In this document: piece by piece, positions 1 to 10,994 of the stretch | Layout of the letters: every line of letters starts with the position of its first letter | Numbering within the stretch: the first letter of the stretch is position 1 | From: Prunus persica | Lineage: Eukaryota; Streptophyta; Magnoliopsida; Rosales; Rosaceae | NCBI RefSeq assembly: GCF_000346465.2 | Contig: NC_034016.1 | Span: forward strand, 11,279,805 to 11,343,804 | Length of the DNA: 64,000 bases | Direction of reading: 5' to 3' | Position numbers and translations under genes: made by a program | Notes under the pieces: model-generated | What the model was told of the DNA's origin: nothing | Database searches by the model: none | Seen by the model: the letters and a program-made list of their open reading frames with translations, nothing else

Positions 1-2
1 AA

Positions 3-116
3 GATTTGTTAAGTCTAGCAGAAGAAGAATTTGGGTATGATCATCCAATGGAAGGTATTACAATCCCATGCAGTGAAGATGCCTTCCTTGATCGCACCTC
101 CGGCTTCAGTGTATGA
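3..116 (+). CDS. SAUR auxin-responsive protein, C-terminal part (5' end outside window)
   Basis: The window opens inside a SAUR gene. Frame 3 reads [20 protein letters not shown] and ends TSGFSV before TGA at 114-116, the typical SAUR C-terminus (FGYDHPM core, ITIPC motif, SEDAFLDxTS tail). Only the last 37 residues are visible; the full protein would be about 90-95 residues by comparison with the intact paralogues. It differs from them in E for G after HPM and R for L in the FLDRTS tail. SAURs are known to bind and inhibit PP2C.D phosphatases and so activate plasma-membrane proton pumps in expanding cells. Whether the unseen 5' half is intact cannot be judged. Confidence 0.85.
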   Translation, partial: DLLSLAEEEFGYDHPMEGITIPCSEDAFLDRTSGFSV

Positions 117-378
117 ACAGAAGCGAGCCTCCATATATATACACAATTTTGACACCGGAGGTTGCAGGTGTACAAAGGAGCACTTGTCTACCCAGCTAAC
201 TTGAAAGGTCTATCTTCCAGTGACATGATGATATCCTTTGATGGGAGCGGCCTTTAGCAATCACCAATTAGAACTTCAAATGCTAGTGAGCTGAGGAGAA
301 AACTGCCAGCCTAGTGGACATAAATTCCCTGACATGTATTTTTAGAAGAATATAATGACCTATATTACTTTGAATTTG

Positions 379-413
379 ATAGATGGCAAGACATTTATTT
401 TCACCCCCATGTA
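379..413 (+). promoter_or_regulatory. Possible DST-like mRNA instability element in SAUR 3' flank
   Basis: SAUR transcripts are known to carry a downstream (DST) instability element with ATAGAT and GTA cores. Here ATAGAT lies at 379-384 and a GTA at 411-413, about 265 bases after the SAUR stop. The GGA subdomain is not clear, so this is a weak match. Confidence 0.25.
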
Positions 414-2296
414 CTCTGTTGTCCTGCAAGGAAACTTGAGATTAGAATATTTTCCTCTTAACAGAATTGCTTACATTTCTCTCATTCATTATTCTTGATT
501 TTATCATTAGCTTACTAAGTAATCTAAGTAATTCCATAGGCAGCAGATTTGCACACAAGTAAATAATAGAATATTTGACAGACCAAGTCTCTAATAGTAG
601 TACTGGAGCAGAATCTCTCTTTTTATTTATCTATTAAAACAATAAAATCCTGAACTTAATGCCATTTCCGGGAGTTTCAGTAAACTAAATTAGGCCAGGC
701 TTCATATGCAGAGACTAATCAGGTCTGCAGAATTTATTTTGATTTGGTCTTGCCAAGATACATACATATATATATATATATAAACCTCGACCATAGGATC
801 GAGGAAATTTTATTAGAAGAAAGAAAGAAAGAAAGAAATGGATAAGAGATACATATGGTCACAAACTTCTCTCTGTATTAAGAGGTTAGTATGCTAAAGC
901 AGCTTAATAATTGGAGACTTTTCCGTCCACAACTAGGCAAATCCAGAATACCATAGCGGTTCAATTGTAGTAAGCTTGATTTCGTTTTTAGCTAACGATG
1001 TCCACGACAGCCAAATTCCTGACAATGATTCGAGCTGCTGATGACCACAGATTCCTGCATGGAGAAACAGAAGCTATATAAGTTATAACCATCTAGCTAT
1101 AGCCTATAGTATTTAATGCAGAACATGCACACACATATAGCACAGCATCCTCTCTAAATATATGCATCAAACCGTTTAATTAAGCTAATGTAATGTATAG
1201 GTGTACCCCAGTCAGAAGGTCTCAAATATATATATTTTTAGGAAATGGAGATAGTCTTGTCGAAAGCAAAACCTCTATTGCAAGAGGTGAGCCAACTTAA
1301 AAAAACAATATGCTCTATACATATACATATACAGGAGACGGTAAAGGTGCCTTCACTGCAGGGGATTTGTTAATGTATGCATTTTGAGTTTTTCTTTTGG
1401 CTTTCCTTGACAATTTTGTAATAGGATTTTTATTGTTTTTATCAAGCTCAAGTTTAGATTAAGAATAGCTTCTCTAAGTGTTCTTAACTAACAACTATCC
1501 TATGGAGGTTCAAGTAAATTGACAAAGGTAATTTGTGCATTGCATCACATTGCATTAAATTGATTTCATAAAATGATGACTAGTCATCTGTTTCTCGTAT
1601 GACTAATTATCCTTGCTCTGTAGGATTTCCAGCTGGATAACCAACTATTTTGTCCTATTCTCCTTTCTCTCTCTGTTGCCATGTGTTAATTCTGACCTAG
1701 TGAATTTTTGGGTGTAAAGGCCAAAGGATTCCTCATTTGGTAGCCGTCACTTTTGTAGGCAAGTTTTGGAAAGTTTCTCTGTAAACTTTCTCTTCTTCCT
1801 CAAGTGTAACATTCATATTTTTCATCTTTAAGTTTTCCAAAATGTTTCTTTTTGAAAACTGCATTTGAAATATGAAAACCTCATCTTGCTAGGTCAAACA
1901 CTCTGTCATATATATCTAGGTCAGATTCAAGATTGATTTCTTCAAGAGTATGGTTTCTTGAAGAAATTGGTCATTCTCCTTTGAATCTAAATTTTGGTTT
2001 CTGTCTGAGTTAGAGCTTGCAAGCTGGTGCCATGAGATGATTGAGCTGGAGAAGGAGCTGCCATTGCCATGAAGAATTGAGTTTCAAGCTTTGCTAAGTT
2101 GGAGAAGAAGATTGCACAAATGAGGTATAGCTCATCTTCCTAAATAGATCTAGGTTTTTCTTGAGTTTGCTTGTGTTCCTTTGTAAGAATCTTTTTCTAC
2201 TTAGTGGATTGCCTGGTCAGTTGATGACCCTCAGTTTTTCCCAATGGCGGGTTTCTGGGTGAACAATTTATGATTGCATCTCTGTAATTTTTCTGG

Positions 2297-2381
2297 GTTT
2301 GTGTTCTTGGTGGTTGACTAGTCATCATATGAATTCCAGGTTTGTGTCCTTGTAGTTGACTAGTCATCATTATCTGCTGTT
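2297..2381. repeat. About 42-bp imperfect tandem duplication carrying TGACTAGTCA
   Basis: Two adjacent units share gggtttgtgt(t/c)cttg then ttgactagtcatcat. The palindrome TGACTAGTCA occurs at 2315-2324 and 2357-2366, with a third copy inside a perfect 14-base palindrome at 1575-1588 and a degenerate one near 2565. Function unknown; they may be parts of one decayed transposon. Confidence 0.5.
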
Positions 2382-2669
2382 TGGTGTTTACTTGATTATG
2401 ATGATTTCACACAATTTCACTATAGATGTTGATAGCACAGGGGATGCCTAGATTGACAGGTCTTTTTAAGTGCCTAGGTTGTCACTAGTAATCTTCTAGG
2501 GTTGCAGGTACATTGTGCCATGCTCTGTCTGTATTCTTGATTGTGGCTGTTCACTACTAGCAGTTGACTGGTCATAAGTGTTTTTTGGTCAAGGTCCAAA
2601 GTGTGTGAAGATTGTTACGTTTTGATTAAGTGTCATAAAATTTACCCCTCGTCACCTAAATACCAATTT

Positions 2670-2856
2670 TAGGATTGTGATGCCACCATTGGATAATTGT
2701 ATTCAAATTCTTCTTCAGTTAAACTTAAAAAATCTTGGAATGAAGGGTGGTTCAATTCTGAAACGGGAATCACAAACCGTTTTATTTGGCTCTTGCCGAC
2801 TTAATTAGACTGCAACATAGCCTTTCTGGAGGCCTTTTGAAGGTACTTGGTTTGCA
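2670..2856 (-). pseudogene. Decayed SAUR pseudogene, minus strand
   Basis: Read on the minus strand, the segment gives VPSKGLQKGYVAV followed by an in-frame TAA, then after a frame change [20 protein letters not shown] and [12 protein letters not shown], then a further indel before ITIP-like sequence. This follows the SAUR2 protein at 3991-4263 along most of its length, so it is a SAUR relic with at least one stop and two indels. Its promoter is still recognisable upstream on the minus strand: a TATATATATA box around 3088-3109 and, further out (about 3120-3175), strings matching the gggtccat and caccaatcattttatg blocks of the SAUR2 promoter. No standard ATG was found. It is opposite in strand to both neighbouring SAURs. 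Confidence 0.75.
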
Positions 2857-2876
2857 GTTGATACAGTCTGGAAAGA

Positions 2877-3690
2877 ACTATTCTTCACGGTCTTGATATT
2901 TCTCAACAAAACCATATGCAAAGCAAAACAAGTCTTCTCATTTCCCAAGCTGATAAAAGCTCTCTGTTTTGCTTTTTTGTTTTGTTTTTAAAATTCTTCT
3001 TCTTTTTGTTGAGAAATATCAAAGCAATCCCTGTTTTATATCAATGTAAAAATATATCAAATGAAGTTATGCTTAAAAAAAATCTGATCTATATGTATAT
3101 ATATAGATGAAGAATAGCACAAAATGATTGGTGATGAGAAACATGGATGGACCCAATTGAGAAACTTTAGATCATGGAACAGCATATAGATTTTTTTTCC
3201 AGTTAACCAAGAAAAGCTCATGAGTCATTGTCCATATCAATGAGAAAACATCATGTCCTACCTCTCTTTTAAAAGCTAGAGAGCACAACAGAAGTGACTA
3301 AAACTTACATAAAATAAATCCTACTTAGAAGATAAGTCTATTAGATCGCAGACATGGTTGAGACCAAGTGCACCCGAATACTAATTAAATTGCAGATCAA
3401 CTATCTCATAGCTATAATTATCAGTACTATTTATCGATTGATTGAAGAAAATGGTACGTAATTTGTACCAAGGATCGCTCATCGCAATTGGATCTTTCAT
3501 AGAACAACATCACAATGGGGGTGGTTAACTTGCTCCCAGTTTAGCTATCATAAACTTTAAATTCATGGCTCCAAATCCCAGCAGATACAGATTGTGAAGC
3601 ATCAACAATTATCACACAAGCTGACAGCTTCTATGTGGTTGTGATATCTTCCAGTGTCATAAGTAAAACTTAAGAACTGGTCTATTCAAA
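2877..3690. other. Intergenic region between divergent SAUR promoters
   Basis: This holds the dead promoter of the minus-strand SAUR relic (about 3083-3180) and AT-rich spacer leading to the promoter of the plus-strand SAUR at 3991. Short ORFs here have no recognisable similarity. Confidence 0.5.
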
Positions 3691-3758
3691 TGAGGTGGGG
3701 CAAGATGTTTGTTGAGTATTGCATCATGATTATTTCTTCACAAGTTGGAAGACAAGTC

Positions 3759-3868
3759 CATGTGATATTCCATGAGTTAATGTCTCTCACCGGGGTCCAT
3801 CGTGGTGATTCTTCACCAATCATTTTATGTAACAGATGGTCTTCCACATACCATTTCATCTATATAAA
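3759..3868 (+). promoter_or_regulatory. SAUR core promoter: CATGTG box and TATA box
   Basis: CATGTG (CACATG on the other strand, a known bHLH/PIF-binding E-box variant) lies at 3759-3764 and TATATAAA at 3861-3868, about 125 bases before the ATG at 3991. The surrounding blocks (ggaagacaagtccatgtga, caccaatcattttat) recur almost unchanged before the SAUR at 5935 and in shorter form before the 40443 and 55084 copies. Conservation across paralogues suggests function; the binding factor is inferred. Confidence 0.6.
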
Positions 3869-3990
3869 CACCCATATGCTCAAGAGCAAAGCAACGGAAG
3901 TGTTTCTATTCCTAAGAATATCTTATCAGAGCTTTCTCACTTCATTTGAAATCTTCCTTTTTGGTCTTGTTATTTAGAAATTTCAAAACA

Positions 3991-4263
3991 ATGGGCTTCC
4001 GGTTGCCTGGCATTGTACATGCTAAGAAAAACAAAGTACCTTCAAAGTCCTTGGATGTTCCTAAAGGCTACTTTGCAGTCTATGTTGGGGAGGGTGAAAA
4101 GAAGCGGTTTGTGATTCCAGTATCATACTTGAACCAACCGTCATTTCAAGATTTGTTAACTAGAGCTGAAGATGAATTCGGATATGATCATCCAATGGGT
4201 GCTATCACAATCCCCTGCAGTGAAAACACTTTCCTTGATCTCACCTCTAGCTTTGGTGTATGA
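3991..4263 (+). CDS. SAUR-like auxin-responsive protein (intact, 90 aa)
   Basis: Single-exon gene of 90 residues. The ATG at 3991 is chosen because MGFRLPG is the shared N-terminus of all paralogues here; an in-frame ATG at 3946 would add 15 residues not seen in the family. The SAUR core runs from about residue 24 ([13 protein letters not shown]) through [11 protein letters not shown] and [14 protein letters not shown] to the tail [14 protein letters not shown]. Family knowledge: SAURs inhibit PP2C.D phosphatases, keep plasma-membrane H+-ATPases phosphorylated and promote cell expansion. The promoter carries a CACATG box and TATATAAA at 3861. No disabling change is visible. The nearest paralogue is the copy at 5935, split by a Copia insertion. 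Confidence 0.92.
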   Translation: MGFRLPGIVHAKKNKVPSKSLDVPKGYFAVYVGEGEKKRFVIPVSYLNQPSFQDLLTRAEDEFGYDHPMGAITIPCSENTFLDLTSSFGV

Positions 4264-5690
4264 GCCCAGGCTCAAATTCTCCATAGAAACAATGCTGACT
4301 CCTTTGGCTGCAGCTGTACAAGGGCCAATTAATTCTCTCACAGATAAATTTTGGGTCGAAATTCGCTGCCAACACATCCTTCAGGAGACGCTAAAACTGG
4401 CTGAATTCAAGGAAGGTCTTGGATTGAGAATCAACTGAATGATATGATGATATCCTTCAGTAATTCCCGGGTTTAGAACTTCAAACTGCTTGTGAGCTGA
4501 GGAAAAAAAAAGCCAGCCAGCAGCACTGACTTTCAAGATTCTTTAATGTCAACCCCATGTATCTAATTGTCCTGCAAGGAAAATTGAGATCAAAATACTT
4601 GACACATTAATATGAAGTGCTTACAGTTCTTTCTTTCATTCATATTTTTCATTTTACTACTTTCTTCTGGCAACCAAGTAATGTAAATAATCACCGTAGG
4701 CAGCACATTAAGTCTCCAAGCTTCAAATTCTCAATAAAAAGCACTAATCAATGGTTAGAACATGTTATCGTTCCGCTCTCATAAAAGTCAAATATTAAAA
4801 TTTTGACATCCACTAAATCAAGTTAATCAGACCAACTATCAATGGGATGACCTTGTGATCGTTTGTCTTTGGCAAAGTAATTTGTGAATATCTGTCCCTC
4901 TGCCTTACATTATTATGTGTTGGAGAAATCGCAGCCTTTTTATTTAATACAAACGATAAAAATTGAACCTACGATATCCAGCTACCAGTTTCCCACCTTA
5001 TCCCAATGCCACTTGGAGCTAAGGGACAAGTAGCAGAGTTTAGTGAAACAAAATAGAGGAAAAACTAGCAATAAATGTGTGATTCCTCAGTAGCTTTGTT
5101 GTCTGAAGTTTGGTAATTCGGTAAATTAGGCATGGCTTGCTTCTTATCAAAAGACTAATCAGGTATAAAGTTGGATATATGGGCACTAATTTCTCCCTGT
5201 ATTAAGAGGTGTTATCATGCTGATGGAGCTGAGTTAAATTAGAGACTTTTCCTATTCACAACTAGGCAAACTTGGATCTGATTTCCAGATTGGTTTATTG
5301 ACGTAAATTTAGCTTTTGTTTTTAGCTAAGCAGGTCCATCACTACCAAATTGTACATGATGATTTGGAAGACTAGACGCAGGTGACCCTTCAAGTGAGTA
5401 TATGTCTAGACCTCCCAAACCATGATGACAATCCGAGCTACTTATAGATAGAGGCTAAATCATTACTGTTTAGCAAGCTACCATATTCTACAGATATCAA
5501 AAATGCCAAATGCAAGACGTGAGCATCCAGTACAGAATCCTCTGTGCGAGTGTTTGTCTAGCAAGTTGATGTACTTAATTGGATAGAAAGTAAATTCTAT
5601 GAGTGTTTAATTTCTCTTGTGTGGGACATGATGTTTGTTTAGAATGGACATTGACTCGTGAGTTTTACTTGATTAGTTGGAAGACAAGTC
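4264..5690. other. Intergenic: SAUR 3' flank and spacer
   Basis: Noncoding. It contains the 3' flank of the 3991 SAUR (including the tgtcctgcaagg string also present at about 420 and 11750) and a stretch at about 5100-5300 that repeats the spacer at about 650-970. No RNA gene or transposon ends were recognised. Confidence 0.5.
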
Positions 5691-5810
5691 CATGTGAAAT
5701 TCCATGAGCTAATGTCTCTCACTTGGGTCCATTCCAGTGATTCTTCACCAATCATTTTATATAACAGATAGTCTTCATTACCCTACCACTTCATCTATAT
5801 ATACATATGA
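5691..5810 (+). promoter_or_regulatory. Promoter of the Copia-disrupted SAUR
   Basis: CATGTG at 5691-5696, the conserved caccaatcattttata block, and a TATATATA-type box near 5797-5803 reproduce the layout of the intact SAUR promoter at 3759-3868. The promoter looks undamaged, so a truncated message reading into the 5' LTR may still be made (inference). Confidence 0.55.
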
Positions 5811-6088
5811 TCAGATTCAGGAACAAAGCAACACAACTCTTCTGTTCCCAAACATATCTTATCGAAGCCTTTTCAGTTTCTCAATTCATTTGAAATCTTC
5901 CTTCTTTGTGTTCTCATATAGAAATCTTGAAACTATGGGTTTCCGGTTGCCTGGTACCATACATGCTAAGAAAACCCAAGTACCGTCAAAGTCCTTAGAT
6001 GTCCCTAAAGGCTATTTTGCAGTCTATGTTGGGGAGAGTCAGAAGAAGCGGTTTGTGATTCCACTATCATACTTGAACCAGTCCTCTT

Positions 6089-6340
6089 TGTTAACTGTGA
6101 TATTAAACAGTTAGTAAATCAGGTGTGCAAGGCACGTGGGTTGTTAGTAGAATTAGTTAGACAGTTAGATTAGTTATACGGGTAAGCTTTGCATAAACTG
6201 ATATAAAGTGTAACAGTGCTGGTGAATGTGGTTAAGCAATACAGAAATCAGAATTTACAATTTTCTTTCTGTTTCTATTTCCTTCCCCTTCTTCTTCTTT
6301 AGATATCGTCTTCACTTCTCTCTGAATATGTTTGTTCACA
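6089..6340 (+). repeat. Copia 5' LTR
   Basis: Starts TGTTAACTGTG and ends GTTCACA. It directly follows CTCTT of the SAUR coding sequence and is followed by the primer site. Confidence 0.95.
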
Positions 6341-6352
6341 TGGTATCAGAGC
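6341..6352 (+). other. Primer-binding site (initiator Met tRNA)
   Basis: TGGTATCAGAGC is the standard plant Copia primer site complementary to the 3' end of initiator methionine tRNA. It abuts the LTR with no spacer. Confidence 0.93.
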
Positions 6353-6552
6353 CCTCAGTGGCTTTCGCATAATCAATCGATCCGATCCGCGCTTTCTCTG
6401 CCTTTCAATTCCAACTCCGTTCCCATGATTCTCTGATTCTCATCTCAGTTCCAATTCTATGATTCTCTGATTCTCTTCCCAATTTTCTCCTCCCTCAAAT
6501 TCGTTTCTGGGGCTTCCTCTGATTCTCTTTCTTTCTTCCTCCCTGATTCATC

Positions 6553-7392
6553 ATGGCTTCTTCTTCCTCCGTCAAGATTGACGGCCTGCTTAGTATGGTT
6601 ACCATTCGTCTCAGCGACAACAATTTCCTGAAATGGAGTTTTCAATTGGAGTCTGTGTTGCAAGGGTATGAGCTTTTTGGGTATTTTGATGGCTCCATAG
6701 TTCAGCCTCCGAAATATGCAATCTTGGACGAAGAGGGGGTAACTTCTCAAGTCACAGCAGGTTACAAGGAATGGCTAAAGACTGACAAGGCTCTCCTCAG
6801 CCTGCTCATTGCCACTCTGACGGATGAAGCTTTGGAATATGTCATCGGAACGAAGACGGCTCGAGAGGCCTGGCTTAATTTGGTGGACCGTTATGCCTCT
6901 GTTTCACGTGCCCGCATCAATCACTTGAAGACCGAGCTTCAAACCGCTCAAAAAGGGGGGGACTCTATTGAGAGATTTCTTCTTCGGTTAAAACATATTC
7001 GGGATCAGCTTGCTCAAGCAGGTGTGAAGGTCTCAGATGACGACTTCATGATTGCTGCCCTCAATGGGCTGCCTCCTGAATATGACATGATCAAGACTGT
7101 CTTGATTGCCAGAGATTCCTCCATTTCTCTGAAGGACTTCAGGGCTCAATTGCTTGCCGCTGAACAAACTGCAGAGGCAAGAATTTTGACCCACTCTGCT
7201 ATGCTTACTTCTCACCATCCAGCTACTGGATATCATTCGGTGGTTGCTTCTCCCAGTGGGTATGCTCCTCCTTTTCTACGAATACAGGTTTACTGCCGAT
7301 TCCTTCTAGTTCAACAGTTGCTTGTTATGCATCTAATGCTCATAATCAGTTTCATAGCTCACGTGGTGTATCTGGGCCGAGTGGTTCTCTGA
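6553..7392 (+). pseudogene. Copia gag (capsid) portion, frameshifted at its end
   Basis: Starts at ATG 6553 (MASSSSVKIDGLLS). The UBN2-type gag domain is visible: DNNFLKWSFQLESVLQGYEL near residue 24, then WLNLVDRYASVSRARINHLK and LKHIRDQLAQAGVKVSDDD. After SGYAPPF near 7275 the frame is lost; the sense sequence (TGLLPIPSSS, VACYASNAHNQFHS) continues in the next frame, which is the pol frame. This fits loss of a single T in the run near 7271-7276. Copia elements of this type normally make one continuous gag-pol polyprotein, so this is a disabling mutation and not a designed frameshift (inference). Confidence 0.85.
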
Positions 7393-10300
7393 TGTCCAAT
7401 AGTTCTAATGGTTTTGGTAGAGGAAAGTTTTCTACTGGAGGATTTGGCAAACCAGCATCTGCATCCTCTCAGTCGGGCCCCAAATTTGGGTCTAACTCGT
7501 TTCATAGGAGCAATATTGTCCCTGAATGTCAGATTTGTTGCAAGCGGGGTCATACTGCTGCAAATTGTTATTTTAGGCATGATACCTCTACAGCTCAGGG
7601 CTCTGCCCAAGTGATTGAATGCCAGATCTATGGAAAAAGGGGGCATGGAGCTCTTGATTGCTACCAGCGTTCCAATTACTCCTATCAGGGACAACCTCCT
7701 TCTCCTAAGATCTCCGCTATGACTGCACAGAGCACTTATACCCCTAATCAAGTCTGGATTGCAGATAGTGGTGCATCTCATCACATGGTTGCTGACGTCT
7801 CCTCATTGCATCATGTTACTCCCTGTGAATCTGCAGAACATGTTACAGTGGGAAATGGTGAAGGTTTGAAAATTCAGAATATTGGCACTACATCCATATC
7901 TTGCAGCTCTTCTTCTTTACATATGCCATCTGTTTTTCATGTGCCTAAACTGTCTGCAAACCTCTTATCTGTTCATCAGTTGTGCAAAGACAATCAGTGT
8001 CTTATATGCTTTGATGCTTCTAGTTTTTTTATACAGGACAAACGAACCAGGAAAATTCTGCTTCGAGGACTGAGCCATAATGGTATCTACCCCATCCCAT
8101 GTACACTGCCGTTACAGTCCAAGGCAGTGGCATTTCTTGGACAGAGAGTCAGTTCCTCCTTGTGGCATCGAAGACTTGGTCATCCCTCCAATGACATCGT
8201 CAAATTGATGCTTCAGAATTCACAGTTAGAGTCTCTAAATGATGATTCAAGAGTGATTTGCTCTTCTTGCCTTCATGGGAAAATGCACAAGCTGCCATTT
8301 ACAGATACTCATATTAAATCTAGGATTCCTTTTTCTAGAATCCATAGTGATGTATGGGGACCTTCCCATTTCAAGTCTCTAGATGGCTATAGGTACTTTG
8401 TATCTTTTCTGGATGAGTGTACTGGTTACTTGTGGCTTTTTCCACTATTCAATAAATCAGAGGTGTTTTCTAAGGTTCTTCATTTCACTGCATATGTTCA
8501 GAATCAGTTTAAGGCAACTATTCAATGTCTGCAGAGTGATGGGGGTGGTGAATATAGGAGCCACTTGTTTTCTAAGTTTCTGTCATCCAAAGGTATTCTT
8601 CATCAAGTGTCCTGCCCATACACACCTCAACAAAATGGAATGGCCGAGAGAAAGAATAGGCATATTATCGAAACTGCTATTACTATGTTGACTGAAGCTT
8701 CTTTACCAGGAAAGTTTTGGTTTCATGCGACTGCTCATGCTGCCTATTTAATAAATCGAATGCCAAGTTCTACCTTGGATAATCAAGCTCCGTATTTTCG
8801 GTTGTTTGGAAAGGATCCTAGTATTCACTCATTAAGGGTTTTTGGTACGGCTATGTATCCTTATCTTCGTCATTATAATGTACACAAGCTACAACCTCGC
8901 ACAACTAAGTGTGTATTTCTAGGATATGCTACTGGATATAAAGGGGTTATTGGATATAATTATGCAACTGCAAAATGTGTGATTTCTAGGGATGTCATCC
9001 ATGATGAGTCTGTGTATCCTTTTGTGCCTTCCATCACTCCACAGCAGTCCTCTACTTCATCTTCTGGTATGAACACATCTCCAATTATAATTTCTCTTCC
9101 ATCTCAGTTAGAGTCTGATTCTGCAGGTCCTGATATATCTGAGGGTGGGGTCTCCGTAAGCTCCAGCTCTATACCTGCCCATTCTATTCCTAGAATTGGA
9201 CCTATATCAGCTGCATCTCCCTCTGAACAGTTTGAAAATGATCAGCATGCATTTAGTGACCAGCAACTATAGGCTATCCTACCTTATGACGCCTCTTCCC
9301 CTCTTCCACTTCCTCCTAACCCAGAACCAGTAAACACTCATGCAATGCAGACTAGATCCAAGTCAGGTATTGTTAAGCCGAAACAGTTTCAAGATTATCA
9401 AGGCTATTTCACATGTTTAACTGCTAGTGTTGAGCTCGATGAACCGTGTAGTTATAAGGTGGCCTCGTACTTAGCTGAATGGCGGCAAGCTATGCAGGAG
9501 GAAATTGAGGCGCTTCAATCCCAAGGTACTTGGAGTTTAGAGCCTAATCCAGGCAACAAAAATATAGTTGGAAGTAAATGGCTGTATAAAATAAAGAAGA
9601 ACTCAGATGGATCTGTTGCAAGGTACAAAGCTAGGCTAGTTACTCAGGGATTTAGTCAACAACCTGGTTTAGACTTTGGGGAAACATTTAGCCCTGTCGT
9701 CAGACATACCACAGTTCGGTTGGTATTAAGTCTTGCTGCTATGAATCAGTGGTCACTAAGGCAACTCGATGTGAAAAATGCCTTCCTTCATGGAGATTTA
9801 GAGGAGGAGGTGTTTATGCGTCAACCACAAGGGTATGAAGATCCTGCTCATCCAGAGTATGTGTGTAAGCTCAAGAAATCATTATATGGTCTAAAGCAAG
9901 CTCCAAGGGCTTGGAATGCTAAATTCACAGGATATCTGCCAGCACTGGGGTTTAAAATATCCCACTCTGATCCGAGTCTGTTTGTGAAACACGAAGGTTC
10001 AGATGTGATCGTGTTGCTGCTATATGTCGATGATATTATATTAACTGGCTCTAATGCAGATTTGGTACAAAATGTGGTTGATAACCTGAGTTCAGTTTTT
10101 GAAATGAAAGATATGGGTCGCCTTGCTTATTTCTTAGGATTGCAAATTGCATATCCTGCCTCAGGAGGTTTGTTTGTGAGTCAAACGAAATATGCTAAGG
10201 ACCTGTTGCATAAAGCTGGAATGCAGTCGTGCAGAGCATGTTCAACTCCATGTAAACCACATAATCAAATTTTGACAGATTGTGGTGAACCGTTATCTGA

Positions 10301-10988
10301 TCCCACCTTGTTTAGAAGTGTTGTTGGGGCTTTACAGTATTTGACATTCATAAGACCTGACTTGGCCTATGCAGTAAACACAGTCTGTCAATATATGAAT
10401 AATCCTACTGATGTTCATTGGTTGCTAGTCAAAAGAATCTTAAGATATGTTCAAGGCACTCTGAGCTTTGGCATCAATTTTACGAGCAGTACTAGAGTAA
10501 GTGATCCTTGGCAGTTGTCAGCATATAGTGATGCTGACTGGGCTGGGGACATCAACACAAGGAGATCTACCACAGGTTTTGTAGTGTTTTTAGGACCTAA
10601 TCCCATCTCTTGGCAGTCCAAAAAGCAGGGATCAGTCTCCAGGAGCTCCACAGAGGCAGAGTATAGAGCCTTGGCAAACACTGCTGCAGATATTGCTTGG
10701 ATCAGACAGGTGTTGCAGGATGTGAAATTCTTTCTACCTAATCCTCCTGTAATGTATTGTGACAATCTATCTGCCTTAGCACTTAGCTCCAATCCTGTCT
10801 ACCATTCCAGGATCAAACATCTGGACATTGACTATCATTTTGTGCGAGAGAAAGTTCAGAAGAAAGACTTACTGGTACAGTATGTCCCTACAGAAGAACA
10901 AGTGGCAGATGTATTCACAAAAGGATTACATAGTCCTATATTCTCAAGACATTGTAGTCATCTTCAATTAGGAGATGTAACAGGGTAG
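7392..10988 (+). pseudogene. Copia pol: protease, integrase, RT, RNase H, with one in-frame TAG
   Basis: Two open stretches in the same frame (7392-9272 and 9273-10988) are separated only by TAG at 9270-9272. In order: a zinc knuckle CQICCKRGHTAANC; a second, defective knuckle CQIYGKRGHGALDC with Y for the second Cys; protease WIADSGASHHM; the pre-integrase LWHRRLGHPS; integrase with D in HSDVWGP, D in LQSDGGGEY and E in NGMAERKNRH; reverse transcriptase LYVDDIILTGS; RNase H SAYSDADWAGD and SSTEAEYRAL. It ends VADVFTKGLH and stops at 10986-10988. The TAG follows CAGCAACTA and is probably a CAG-to-TAG change. Confidence 0.9.
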
Positions 10989-10994
10989 GGAAAA
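10981..10994 (+). other. Copia polypurine tract
   Basis: cagggtagggaaaa lies immediately upstream of the 3' LTR, the expected plus-strand primer position. Confidence 0.85.

Larger units (their letters stand above)
117..2669. other. Intergenic: SAUR 3' flank and unclassified AT-rich DNA
   Basis: No gene is recognised. Positions 117-700 are the 3' flank of the partial SAUR. The stretch at about 876-970 resembles about 5199-5290 behind the next SAUR (both contain tattaagaggt and ttcacaactaggcaaa-like strings), so SAUR units were duplicated with their flanks. There is an AT microsatellite near 766-782 and a GAAA run near 819-837. Positions about 1660-2640 read like untranslated leader or LTR DNA (pyrimidine-rich, no long ORF) but no paired LTR was found. 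Confidence 0.5.

Noticed and set aside
3690..3977. 95-codon plus-strand frame upstream of a SAUR
   Set aside because: It covers the SAUR promoter and TATA box and has no family similarity.
7270..7395. Programmed gag-pol frameshift in the Copia
   Set aside because: Sense continues in the next frame without a slippery site or structure, and elements of this kind use a single frame; a lost T explains it better.
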